Assembly (NCBI RefSeq): GCF_004365875.1
Contig: NZ_SODF01000002.1
Location: 2,110,971 to 2,174,970, forward strand
DNA length: 64,000 nt
Source: Kribbella kalugense
GTDB taxonomy: Bacteria; Actinomycetota; Actinomycetes; Propionibacteriales; Kribbellaceae
Direction of reading: 5' to 3'
The first letter of the stretch is position 1; each line of letters starts with the position of its first letter. The translations under genes and the position numbers were made by a program. Below the pieces are notes generated by a model. The model was not told the DNA's origin, did not search any database, and was given only the letters and a program-made list of their open reading frames with translations. Shown piece by piece: positions 39,994-47,317 of this stretch.

Positions 39994-40770
39994 TCAGCCG
40001 AAGCGGCCGGTGATGTAGTCCTCGGTGGCCTTCTCGGTCGGGTTGGAGAAGATCTGCTTGGTCGGCGCCATCTCGATCAGCCGGCCCGGCTTGCCGGTCG
40101 CGGCCAGGTTGAAGAACGCGGTCTGGTCGGAGACCCGGGCCGCCTGCTGCATGTTGTGCGTGACGATGACGACGGTGAACTGGTCCTTCAGCTTCTCGAT
40201 CAGGTCCTCGATCGCCAGCGTGGAGATCGGGTCCAGGGCCGAGCAGGGCTCGTCCATCAGGATCACCTCGGGCTCGACCGCGATCGCCCGGGCGATGCAG
40301 AGCCGCTGCTGCTGACCACCGGACAGACCCGCGCCCGGCTTGTCCAGCCGGTCCTTCACCTCGTTCCACAGGTTCGCGCCGTGCAGGGACCGCTCGACCA
40401 CCTCGGTCAGCTTCTTGCGGTCCTTGACGCCGTTCAGCTTCAGGCCGGACGCGACGTTGTCGAAGATCGACATCGTCGGGAACGGGTTCGGCCGCTGGAA
40501 CACCATGCCGACCACCCGGCGGACGGCGACCGGGTCGATGCCGCTGGCGTACAGGTCCTGCTGGTCCAGCAGCACCTTGCCCTCGACCCGCGCCCCGGGG
40601 ATCACCTCGTGCATCCGGTTCAGGGTCCGCAGGAAGGTGGACTTGCCGCAGCCGGACGGGCCGATGAACGCCGTGACCGAGCGGGGCTCGACCGTCATCG
40701 ACACATCCTCCACGGCCTTGAAATCGCCGTAGTAGACGTTGAGGCCACTGACCTCGATGCGCTTAGCCAT
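39994..40770 (-). CDS. pstB: Phosphate ABC transporter ATP-binding protein PstB
   Basis: The 258-residue ATPase has Walker A FIGPSGCGKSTFLR, Q-loop VVGMVFQRPNPFP (the PNPFP is PstB-specific), signature LSGGQQQRLCIARAIA, Walker B ILMDEPCSALDP and switch His in IVTHNMQQAARVSD. It drives high-affinity phosphate uptake with PstA and PstC. It is the last gene of the pst operon, 22 bp after pstA. No phoU follows it here; the DUF47 gene at 28.9 kb is the nearest relative. Confidence 0.97.
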   Translation of the reverse strand: MAKRIEVSGLNVYYGDFKAVEDVSMTVEPRSVTAFIGPSGCGKSTFLRTLNRMHEVIPGARVEGKVLLDQQDLYASGIDPVAVRRVVGMVFQRPNPFPTMSIFDNVASGLKLNGVKDRKKLTEVVERSLHGANLWNEVKDRLDKPGAGLSGGQQQRLCIARAIAVEPEVILMDEPCSALDPISTLAIEDLIEKLKDQFTVVIVTHNMQQAARVSDQTAFFNLAATGKPGRLIEMAPTKQIFSNPTEKATEDYITGRFG

Positions 40771-40792
40771 ATCGACTCAGAACCTCTCGTGA

Positions 40793-41713
40793 CTATTTCG
40801 ACTTGATCGAGCTGAACCGGGCGATCAGCCGGGCCAGCACGTTGAGGACAAGGACAAGCAGGATCAGTGTCAGCGCGGCCGCCCAGACCCGGTCCGCGGC
40901 CGGCTGCAGCGCCAGCTCGGTCCGGTCCTGGTTGATCATCGTCGGCAGCGCGCCCATGAAGCCGTTGAACGGGTTCAGGTTGATGTTCTTGGAGTACCCG
41001 ACCAGGATCAGCAGCGGCGCCGTCTCACCCATGACGCGGGCCAGACCGAGCATCACGCCGGTGACGATGCCGCCGAACGCGGTCGGCACGACCACCTTCA
41101 TGATCGTCTTCCACTTGGGTACGCCGAGTGCGTACGACGCCTCGCGTAACTCGTCCGGGACGAGTTTCAGCATCTCCTCGGTCGAACGCAGTACGACCGG
41201 AAGCATCAGCAGCACCAGTGACAACGACACCGCGAAGCCGACCCGGTTGAAGCCGAAGATCGTGATCCAGACCGCGTAGACGAACAGCGCGGCGACGATC
41301 GACGGGACACCGGTGAGGATGTCGATCATGAAGCTGACCGCGCGGGCGGCCCGGGTGCCCTTGCCGTACTCGACCAGGTAGACCGCGCCGAGGACGGCGA
41401 TCGGCACCGCGATCACCGCGGTGATCAGCGACATGATCAGCGTGCCCATGATCGCGTGATACGCGCCGCCGCCCTCGCGGCGGACGGTGATGCCGCGCTG
41501 CGACTGGCTCCACCAGTCCGCGCTCAGCAGCAGGTGGTAACCCTTACTGATCACTGTGAAGAGGATCCAGACCAGCGGGATCATCGCCAGCACGAAGGCC
41601 AGCCCGATCAGCACCGTGGCCAGCGTGTTCTTGAAGGCCCGGGATCCGGACTTCCCGGACAGGTCCAGTGCCTTGCCCTCGTACGCCGGCTTGTTCTCGG
41701 CCACCGCGGTCAT
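40793..41713 (-). CDS. pstA: Phosphate ABC transporter permease PstA
   Basis: The 306-residue permease has six membrane helices and the ABC permease coupling loop REASYALGVPKWKTIMKVVVP (EAA motif). GGGAYHAIMGTLIMSLITAV and TGVPSIVAALFVYAVWITIF match PstA. Its ATG overlaps the pstC stop (ATGA), so the permease subunits are translated in step. Confidence 0.96.
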   Translation of the reverse strand: MTAVAENKPAYEGKALDLSGKSGSRAFKNTLATVLIGLAFVLAMIPLVWILFTVISKGYHLLLSADWWSQSQRGITVRREGGGAYHAIMGTLIMSLITAVIAVPIAVLGAVYLVEYGKGTRAARAVSFMIDILTGVPSIVAALFVYAVWITIFGFNRVGFAVSLSLVLLMLPVVLRSTEEMLKLVPDELREASYALGVPKWKTIMKVVVPTAFGGIVTGVMLGLARVMGETAPLLILVGYSKNINLNPFNGFMGALPTMINQDRTELALQPAADRVWAAALTLILLVLVLNVLARLIARFSSIKSK

Positions 41714-42957
41714 GACTTGGCTCCTTCGGTCGCGGTGGACGCGCCCGCGCGGCGGTTACGGCGGGGCCGCTTGTTGCCGGGGGTGCTGCGGTCGACGATG
41801 ATCCGGGCCGCGGAGTTGACCAGGAACGTCACCACGAACAGCACCAGGCCGGCCGCGATGTACGCGCCGGTCTTCTCCGGCGAGTCGAACTCGGCGGCGT
41901 TGTTGGCGATCTTCGACGCGAACGTCTCGCCACCGGCGAAGATCGACGAGTTCCACGGGTCCTGGCCGTTCGGCACCGACAGGATGATCAGCACGGCGAC
42001 GGTCTCACCGAGCGCGCGGCCGAGGCCGAGCATCGACGCGCTCACCACACCGGAACGCCCGTACGGCAGGACGGCCATCCGGATCATCTCCCACTTGGTC
42101 GCGCCCAGCGCCAGCGCACCCTCGCGGTGTGCGATCGGGGTCTGCTGGAAGATCTCCCGGCTGATCGCTGTGACCACCGGCAGGATCATGATCGCCAGTA
42201 CGACGGACGCGGTGAAGACCACGCCGACGTTGTCGCCCGGCGGCTTCTCGAACAGCGGGATCCAGCCGAGTGCGGAGGAGAGGCCGTCGATCACCGGGCC
42301 CAGGATCGGCGCGAAGAAGAGGATGCCCCACAGGCCGTAGATGATCGACGGTACGGCGGCCAGCAGGTCGACCGCGTACGCGACCGGCTGGGCCAGTCGC
42401 TTCGGCGAGTAGTAGGTGATGAACAGCGCGACCCCGATCGCGATCGGGACCGCGATCAGCATCGCGATGATCGAGCTGATCACGGTGGTGTAGAAGAGCG
42501 CCGCGATACCGAACCGGGGCTGGTCGCCGCCCGGCTCCCAGATCCGGGAGAACAGGAAGCTGCTCTTGTCGTCGGCCAGCGACGGGATCGCCAGCGCCAG
42601 CAGGAAGATGCCGACGAACGCGACGATGAGGATCACCAGGCCACCGGAGCCGCGGGCGAGCCCGCTGAACAGGCGGTCACCGAGATGACCGACCGGGCCG
42701 AGGTCGAGCTCCTTGCCGGGTCCGCTCGGCGGCGCCCCCGACGTACCTGCCGCCGAGGCCTTGGACTCGGGGCCGGACTCGGTCATCACCTCGGCCGCTT
42801 CCTCCGCCTCGTGCTCGGCGTGTTCCTCGGCCAGACCACCGAACTTCGGGATCGGGCCGGCTTCTTCGTGGACCAGATCCTCGATCCGGGGCTGATCCTG
42901 TCCGGCGGCCGTGCCGTCCGGCCGGTCGGGCGGTGCCGTGCCGTCTGGACTACTCAT
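41710..42957 (-). CDS. pstC: Phosphate ABC transporter permease PstC, long N-terminus
   Basis: The 415-residue protein is longer than typical PstC, because of about 105 extra hydrophilic residues (PDRPDGTAAGQDQPRIEDLV, EEHAEHEAEEAAEVM) before the first helix. The permease core is standard: LIVAFVGIFLLALAIPSLAD, LLAAVPSIIYGLWGILFFAP, and the EAA loop REGALALGATKWEMIRMAVLP. The acidic, disordered extension is cytoplasmic and unexplained. The gene follows pstS after about 133 bp containing a hairpin, so it is likely transcribed by read-through. Confidence 0.95.
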   Translation of the reverse strand: MSSPDGTAPPDRPDGTAAGQDQPRIEDLVHEEAGPIPKFGGLAEEHAEHEAEEAAEVMTESGPESKASAAGTSGAPPSGPGKELDLGPVGHLGDRLFSGLARGSGGLVILIVAFVGIFLLALAIPSLADDKSSFLFSRIWEPGGDQPRFGIAALFYTTVISSIIAMLIAVPIAIGVALFITYYSPKRLAQPVAYAVDLLAAVPSIIYGLWGILFFAPILGPVIDGLSSALGWIPLFEKPPGDNVGVVFTASVVLAIMILPVVTAISREIFQQTPIAHREGALALGATKWEMIRMAVLPYGRSGVVSASMLGLGRALGETVAVLIILSVPNGQDPWNSSIFAGGETFASKIANNAAEFDSPEKTGAYIAAGLVLFVVTFLVNSAARIIVDRSTPGNKRPRRNRRAGASTATEGAKS

Positions 42958-43011
42958 CGATCGTGCTCCAAGCGCCTGAGTCGTGATTCACGTCTGGGTC
43001 TGACGAGGCGA

Positions 43012-43051
43012 AGCCCCGGCCGTCTTCCGATGATTCGGACCGGCCGGGGCT
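43012..43051 (-). terminator. Attenuating hairpin between pstS and pstC
   Basis: AGCCCCGGCCG (43012-43022) pairs perfectly with 43041-43051, with an inner TCCGA/TCGGA stem. It lies downstream of pstS on the minus strand. A partial terminator here would make more binding protein than permease, as reported for pst operons elsewhere. Confidence 0.7.
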
Positions 43052-43090
43052 CGCATCAGTACTGCTTCGCGATCAGTTGATTACTCTGAC

Positions 43091-44203
43091 TCAGCTGATT
43101 GCCTGGATGGCAGCGTCGACCTTGGTCTGGATCTCGGCCGGGAGCGGCGCGTAGTTCAGGTCGGTCAGCGAGGCCTGGCCGTCCTTGCTGACGAAGTAGC
43201 TCAGGAAGCTCTTCACCAGCGCGGTCTTCTCGGCCGGGAGACCCTTGGTGCAGGCGATCTCGTAGGTGACCAGGATGATCGGGTACGCACCCGCGGCCTT
43301 GGTCGCGTAGTCCAGCTTCAGGGCCAGGTCGGTCCCGGTGCCGGCCGGCTTCGCGGCGGCCAGGGCCTTACCGGCGGAGTCGGCGGTCAGCTCGATCGGG
43401 GTGCCCGAGCCGTTGTCGATCTGCGCGATGGTCAGCTTGTTGTCGACGGCGTACGACCACTCGACGTAGGTGATCGAGTTCTTGGTGCTCTTGACGCCCT
43501 CGGCGACACCAGCGGACTTCTCCTTGCCGGCGCCGGTGCCGGTCCACTTCTTCGCCGGCGCGCCGGTCCAGGCGCCACCGCCCGAAGCCTGCAGGTACTT
43601 GGTGAAGTTCTCGGTGGTGCCCGACTCGTCGGAGCGGAAGAAGACCGAGATCGGGGCCGACGGCAACGTCACGCCCGGGTTCAGCTTGGCGATGGCCGGG
43701 TCGTTCCAGGTCTTGATGGTGCCCTGGAAGATCTTCGCGGCGGTCGGTCCGTCGAGGATGAACTTGCTGACACCGTCGACGTTGATCGCGATCGCGACCG
43801 GGCCGATCACCATCGGCAGGTCGATGGCCGGGTTACCCGCGCAGCGCTTGGTGGCGGCGGTCATCTCGTCGGGCTTCAGCGCCGAGTCGGAGCCGGCGAA
43901 GTCGACCTGGTTCGCGTTGAACTGCTTCACACCCGCGCCGGAACCGGTCGGGTTGTAGTTCACCGTGACGTCGGCGCACTTCTCGTTGTACTTGCTGATG
44001 ACCTCGTCGATCGCGTTCTTCTGCGCCGAGGAGCCCTCAGCGTTCAAGGTGCCCTGCGGGCACTCGGCGCCGGCGGACGACGACGAGCCACTCGGGCTCG
44101 AGGATCCGGACGGCGTCGGGTCACTGCCACAGGCGCTCAAGGCGAGGACGCCGAGGGATGCCACGGCGACGGAGCCGACGCGGAGCAGGCTATTGACGGA
44201 CAC
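43091..44203 (-). CDS. pstS: Phosphate-binding lipoprotein PstS
   Basis: The 370-residue exported protein has a lipoprotein signal (VASLGVLALSACGSDP, Cys near residue 26) and a Ser/Gly/Pro-rich linker. The PBP-like domain contains LNAEGSSAQKNAIDEVISKY, VNYNPTGSGAGVKQF and VDFAGSDSALKPDE, whose Ser, Thr and Asp residues bind phosphate. FRSDESGTTENFTKYL follows. It captures phosphate outside the membrane for PstCAB. It is first in the operon and preceded by a PHO box at 44267-44306. Confidence 0.96.
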   Translation of the reverse strand: MSVNSLLRVGSVAVASLGVLALSACGSDPTPSGSSSPSGSSSSAGAECPQGTLNAEGSSAQKNAIDEVISKYNEKCADVTVNYNPTGSGAGVKQFNANQVDFAGSDSALKPDEMTAATKRCAGNPAIDLPMVIGPVAIAINVDGVSKFILDGPTAAKIFQGTIKTWNDPAIAKLNPGVTLPSAPISVFFRSDESGTTENFTKYLQASGGGAWTGAPAKKWTGTGAGKEKSAGVAEGVKSTKNSITYVEWSYAVDNKLTIAQIDNGSGTPIELTADSAGKALAAAKPAGTGTDLALKLDYATKAAGAYPIILVTYEIACTKGLPAEKTALVKSFLSYFVSKDGQASLTDLNYAPLPAEIQTKVDAAIQAIS

Positions 44204-44266
44204 GAGAATGTTGCCCTTCTGCGGGAATCAAAGACTTCTGAACTTCCACAGACGGTAGGGAGAGCA

Positions 44267-44306
44267 GGTGACCGACCGGTCCGTCGCTGGTGAACGAGCG
44301 GTGAAC
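44267..44306 (-). promoter_or_regulatory. PHO box (PhoP-binding direct repeats) of pst operon
   Basis: Read on the minus strand, GTTCACC occurs twice 11 bp apart (plus-strand GGTGAAC at 44300-44306 and 44289-44295). Weaker units follow at 44278 (GGTCCGT) and 44267 (GGTGACC) in the same 11-bp register. This is the direct-repeat form of actinobacterial PhoP operators and lies about 64-103 bp before the pstS start. Confidence 0.75.
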
Positions 44307-44423
44307 GGTTCCAGTAGCGTGTGCGACGACTGGCGTGCCGACAGGCGGCCAGTAGGTGAACTGAGTTAAGAGCCGTCACGCTCCGTCGATGTAAACGGCC
44401 GTTGGCTCACGTTCCGGTAACGC

Positions 44424-45707
44424 TCAGCGCACTGTCAGGGTGAATGCCCGACTGCCGGTGGTCTGGATCGGCAGCCCGTAATACGTCATCCCCGGGACGG
44501 CAACACGGTACTGCGTCGTCGTACCGCGCCCTGCGGCCCGGATCGACATCGTTGCCTTACCTTTAACAACCGGCACGGTCAGCACACTGCGCCAGGACTT
44601 GCCGTCCCACCGCTGCAGCGCGCCCTTCACGGTCCCGCCCGGCTTCACATCCACGGTCAGCTTCACCATCTGCCCGACCTGAGCCGTCCGCACGTTGAAC
44701 CCGGCCACCGCGAAGTCCGCCAGCGTGGGGATGTACTTCGAGCCCGAGATCGCCATCGCCGTGACCGTCGAATAGCCCTTCCAGGCCGGGGCGTAGAAGC
44801 GGTACTCGCGACCGCCGACCGCGACCGGCCGTGCCTCGAATCCGGACAGGTCGAACGAGGTGTAGCGCCCGGCGTACTCCCAGGGCTTGGCGGCACTCGC
44901 CCTGGTCTGCATCGTGATCGGAATCCCCGCGCCACCGAACAGCCGGCCCTTGCCGCAGTTGCCCGGGTTGTCGCAGAGCAGCGCGCCGGCGATACCGGAG
45001 ATCGTCATCGGCTTGCCGAAGACGCCGTACGCCGGTCCGGCCTTGAGGGCGAACTTCATGTCCGTGTAGTCGACCGCGTCGGGTGACGACCCGCCCCACT
45101 CGTTCGTCGCGATGACCCGGGACGTCAGCGGACGGGGGCGTGGCGGCACGACCGCGGTCGTGGTGCCGACCGGTTGCGAGAACTGCTCTGTCTTGTCGGC
45201 GGGCCTGGACCAGACCTTCACGACGACCTCGCCGACCTTGCCTACCGGCAGGTCCAGCGGATCGCCCGGCGTGCTGTCCTTCGGAGCCGGCGGGTTGGTC
45301 CAGGTGAGCCGCAGGGAACCGTCGGCCTGCGGAACCGCGGCGGTCACGGTGGGAGCCCCGGGGATGTTCGTGTCGAACCAGGGTGAGTACGCGGCTGCGC
45401 TGTCGCCGGTCGCGTCGGTCGATACCACGGCGACCCGCGCGGTCTTCCCCCACTGCACTGCCCAGTCATGGTTGAAGTCGTTGTCCGAGGTAGCCAGCCA
45501 GCCCGTGGGAACCGTTCCGTCCTGGTACTCGATGCGTACCTTGTTGGAGGCCCCAGCATCCGTCCAGCTCACCCGCATCAGGCTGGTCGCCGCGTCGGCC
45601 CAACTGACCTGCACCTCGGTCGGCGGCGCCGGTGCCGCGTGGGCGGGCACGGTCTGAACAGCGCCGAGCAGTACGGCGGCAACCGCGGTCGCGGCGAACT
45701 TGCGCAT
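44424..45707 (-). CDS. Secreted protein with fibronectin-like repeats, unknown function
   Basis: The 427-residue protein has a Sec signal peptide (KFAATAVAAVLLGAVQTVPAHA, cleavage near residue 24). Two fibronectin-type-III-like beta domains follow (PPTEVQVSWADAATSLMRVS, PTVTAAVPQADGSLRLTW). The rest is beta-rich with one possible disulphide (CDNPGNCGKG) and a terminal domain like those of adhesins (VNLxVDVKPGGTVKGALQRW-type strands). It is probably an extracellular binding or wall protein; no catalytic motif is seen. It lies downstream of and in the same direction as the bifunctional nuclease gene, 87 bp away. Confidence 0.75.
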   Translation of the reverse strand: MRKFAATAVAAVLLGAVQTVPAHAAPAPPTEVQVSWADAATSLMRVSWTDAGASNKVRIEYQDGTVPTGWLATSDNDFNHDWAVQWGKTARVAVVSTDATGDSAAAYSPWFDTNIPGAPTVTAAVPQADGSLRLTWTNPPAPKDSTPGDPLDLPVGKVGEVVVKVWSRPADKTEQFSQPVGTTTAVVPPRPRPLTSRVIATNEWGGSSPDAVDYTDMKFALKAGPAYGVFGKPMTISGIAGALLCDNPGNCGKGRLFGGAGIPITMQTRASAAKPWEYAGRYTSFDLSGFEARPVAVGGREYRFYAPAWKGYSTVTAMAISGSKYIPTLADFAVAGFNVRTAQVGQMVKLTVDVKPGGTVKGALQRWDGKSWRSVLTVPVVKGKATMSIRAAGRGTTTQYRVAVPGMTYYGLPIQTTGSRAFTLTVR

Positions 45708-45794
45708 GTCTGATTCCCCCAGGTGAAGAGCGCCTGGAGGTCACCCCTGCCGCCAGTGCGAGATCGGATCTTAGCGCACGGCGCGGGGGCGTTG

Positions 45795-46268
45795 TCAGCT
45801 GGAGAAGTCCTCCGGGGCAACGCTGTCGAGGAACTGGCGGAAGCGTTCGAGCTCGGCCTGCTCTTCTTCGGGGGTGGCGACACCGGCCTCGCGGAGTACC
45901 TGTTCGGTGCAGCGGATCGGCGTACCAAGGCGGACAGCGAGGGCGACCGAGTCGCTCGGTCTGGCCGAGACCCGGGTGCCGTTGGCCAGCACCAGCTCGG
46001 CGAAGAAGACGGCGTCGCGCAGCTCGACGATCTCGACTGCCTCGATGTGGACGCCGAACGCCTGGATCAGGTCGCGCATCAGGTCGTGGGTGAGCGGCCG
46101 CGACGGACGCAGGCCCTGCTCCTCGTAGGCGATGGCGGTGGCCTCGACCGAGCCGATCGAGATCGGCAGGTAGCGGTAGCCCTCGGTCTCACGCAGCATC
46201 ATCACCGGGGCCCGGTTGGGCGATTCCATCCGGATCCCGATCAGTGTCAGTTCTCGCATCATGGTCAT
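45795..46268 (-). CDS. Bifunctional nuclease family protein (DUF151)
   Basis: The 157-residue protein matches DUF151: MRELTLIGIRMESPNRAPVM, MLRETEGYRYLPISIGSVEA, RPLTHDLMRDLI and RPSDSVALAVRLGTPIRCTE. Related plant and bacterial proteins show DNase/RNase activity, though the bacterial role is unclear. An ATG at 46259 would give the more usual MREL start, and ATG 46268 is kept as the longest clear option. No good ribosome site is visible. Confidence 0.9.
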   Translation of the reverse strand: MTMMRELTLIGIRMESPNRAPVMMLRETEGYRYLPISIGSVEATAIAYEEQGLRPSRPLTHDLMRDLIQAFGVHIEAVEIVELRDAVFFAELVLANGTRVSARPSDSVALAVRLGTPIRCTEQVLREAGVATPEEEQAELERFRQFLDSVAPEDFSS

Positions 46269-46408
46269 GGTGCGCCCCGAACCTCTCCTCAGACCGGCAC
46301 CCGGTGGGGCGCCGGTTCCTCGGGTAGGAACATACCCGTCACCACCAGTGTCACCCGGCCGCCCCGTCGGCTGTGCCTGGATCGTCACCGAGCCGTGTCG
46401 CAGTGTGC

Positions 46409-47287
46409 TCAGGGAGCCCTGAAGCGTTCATGGACCACGCGCCCGTCAGCCAGTCGGTGCGCGACCAGAAAGGCACCTGTGGAGAACTTGCCGACCTTCA
46501 GGCCCAGCTCCCGGGACAGCGCCGGCAGCACCGGTCGATGCGAGCAGACGACCGTCACCTTGCCCGGCCGCCACACGCGCTCGGCCAGACCACGCAGGCC
46601 GTCCGGATCAGCGTCGTACCCACGCTCGGAGATCTCCGGCCAGAGGTGGATGTGCCGGCCGATGGAGGCGGCGTACGGCGTGACTGTCGCGGCGCAGCGT
46701 TCCGCGTCGCTACTGATGATCCGGTCGGCACCCAGTGCTGCCAGTACGTCGGACAGTCGCTCGGCAACCGCCGTACCAGTGCTGGTGAGTGGGCGTACTG
46801 CGTCTTTGCCGTCCCAGTCCTTCCGCTTCACTGCCTCCGCGTGCCGGACCACGATCACTGTGGCCACGACCGGCACCACGTCGTCCAATGCGTCCAGGAT
46901 GTCCACGTCACGGGGGTAGCTGAGCTGGGCGCGCGCCTTGTCCACCGGGAGCCAGTCGATCTCGTCCACTTCGTCGTTCGGCTCGAAGTCGCTCTCACTG
47001 ACCGGTACGGCGGACCAGTAGTGGACCATCTTCTGGTTGATCCCGCCGTTCTTCCGGATCGGGTAGCGCTGGATGCCGAGCGGTGGACCGAGGACCACCT
47101 GCTGCCCGGACTCCTCCTCGACCTCCCGGCGCGCGGCGAGCAGCACGTGCTCATGCGCGGTCAGCTTGCCTTTCGGAAGTGACCAGTCGTCGTACCGGGG
47201 TCGGTGCACCAGCAGCACCTGGCGGGTGCCGCGGCGCTCCCGCCAAACGACAGCCCCCGCGGCGATAACAGTCGCCGGGTTACTCAT
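46409..47287 (-). CDS. MutT1-like protein: NUDIX hydrolase fused to histidine phosphatase
   Basis: The 292-residue two-domain protein has a NUDIX domain in residues 1-130 with box GKLTAHEHVLLAARREVEEE. A histidine-phosphatase domain follows, with the catalytic VIVVRHAEA (RHG-type as RHA) near residue 150 and late His in VVCSHRPVLPAL. This is the layout of mycobacterial MutT1. That enzyme degrades 8-oxo-dGTP and diadenosine polyphosphates, then removes phosphates. It cleans oxidised nucleotides. It lies 30 bp downstream of ppk in the same direction, so co-transcription is likely, a common actinobacterial pairing. Confidence 0.93.
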   Translation of the reverse strand: MSNPATVIAAGAVVWRERRGTRQVLLVHRPRYDDWSLPKGKLTAHEHVLLAARREVEEESGQQVVLGPPLGIQRYPIRKNGGINQKMVHYWSAVPVSESDFEPNDEVDEIDWLPVDKARAQLSYPRDVDILDALDDVVPVVATVIVVRHAEAVKRKDWDGKDAVRPLTSTGTAVAERLSDVLAALGADRIISSDAERCAATVTPYAASIGRHIHLWPEISERGYDADPDGLRGLAERVWRPGKVTVVCSHRPVLPALSRELGLKVGKFSTGAFLVAHRLADGRVVHERFRAP

Positions 47288-47317
47288 GCGCTCACTCTAG
47301 GAATCGTGCTCCGTCGG

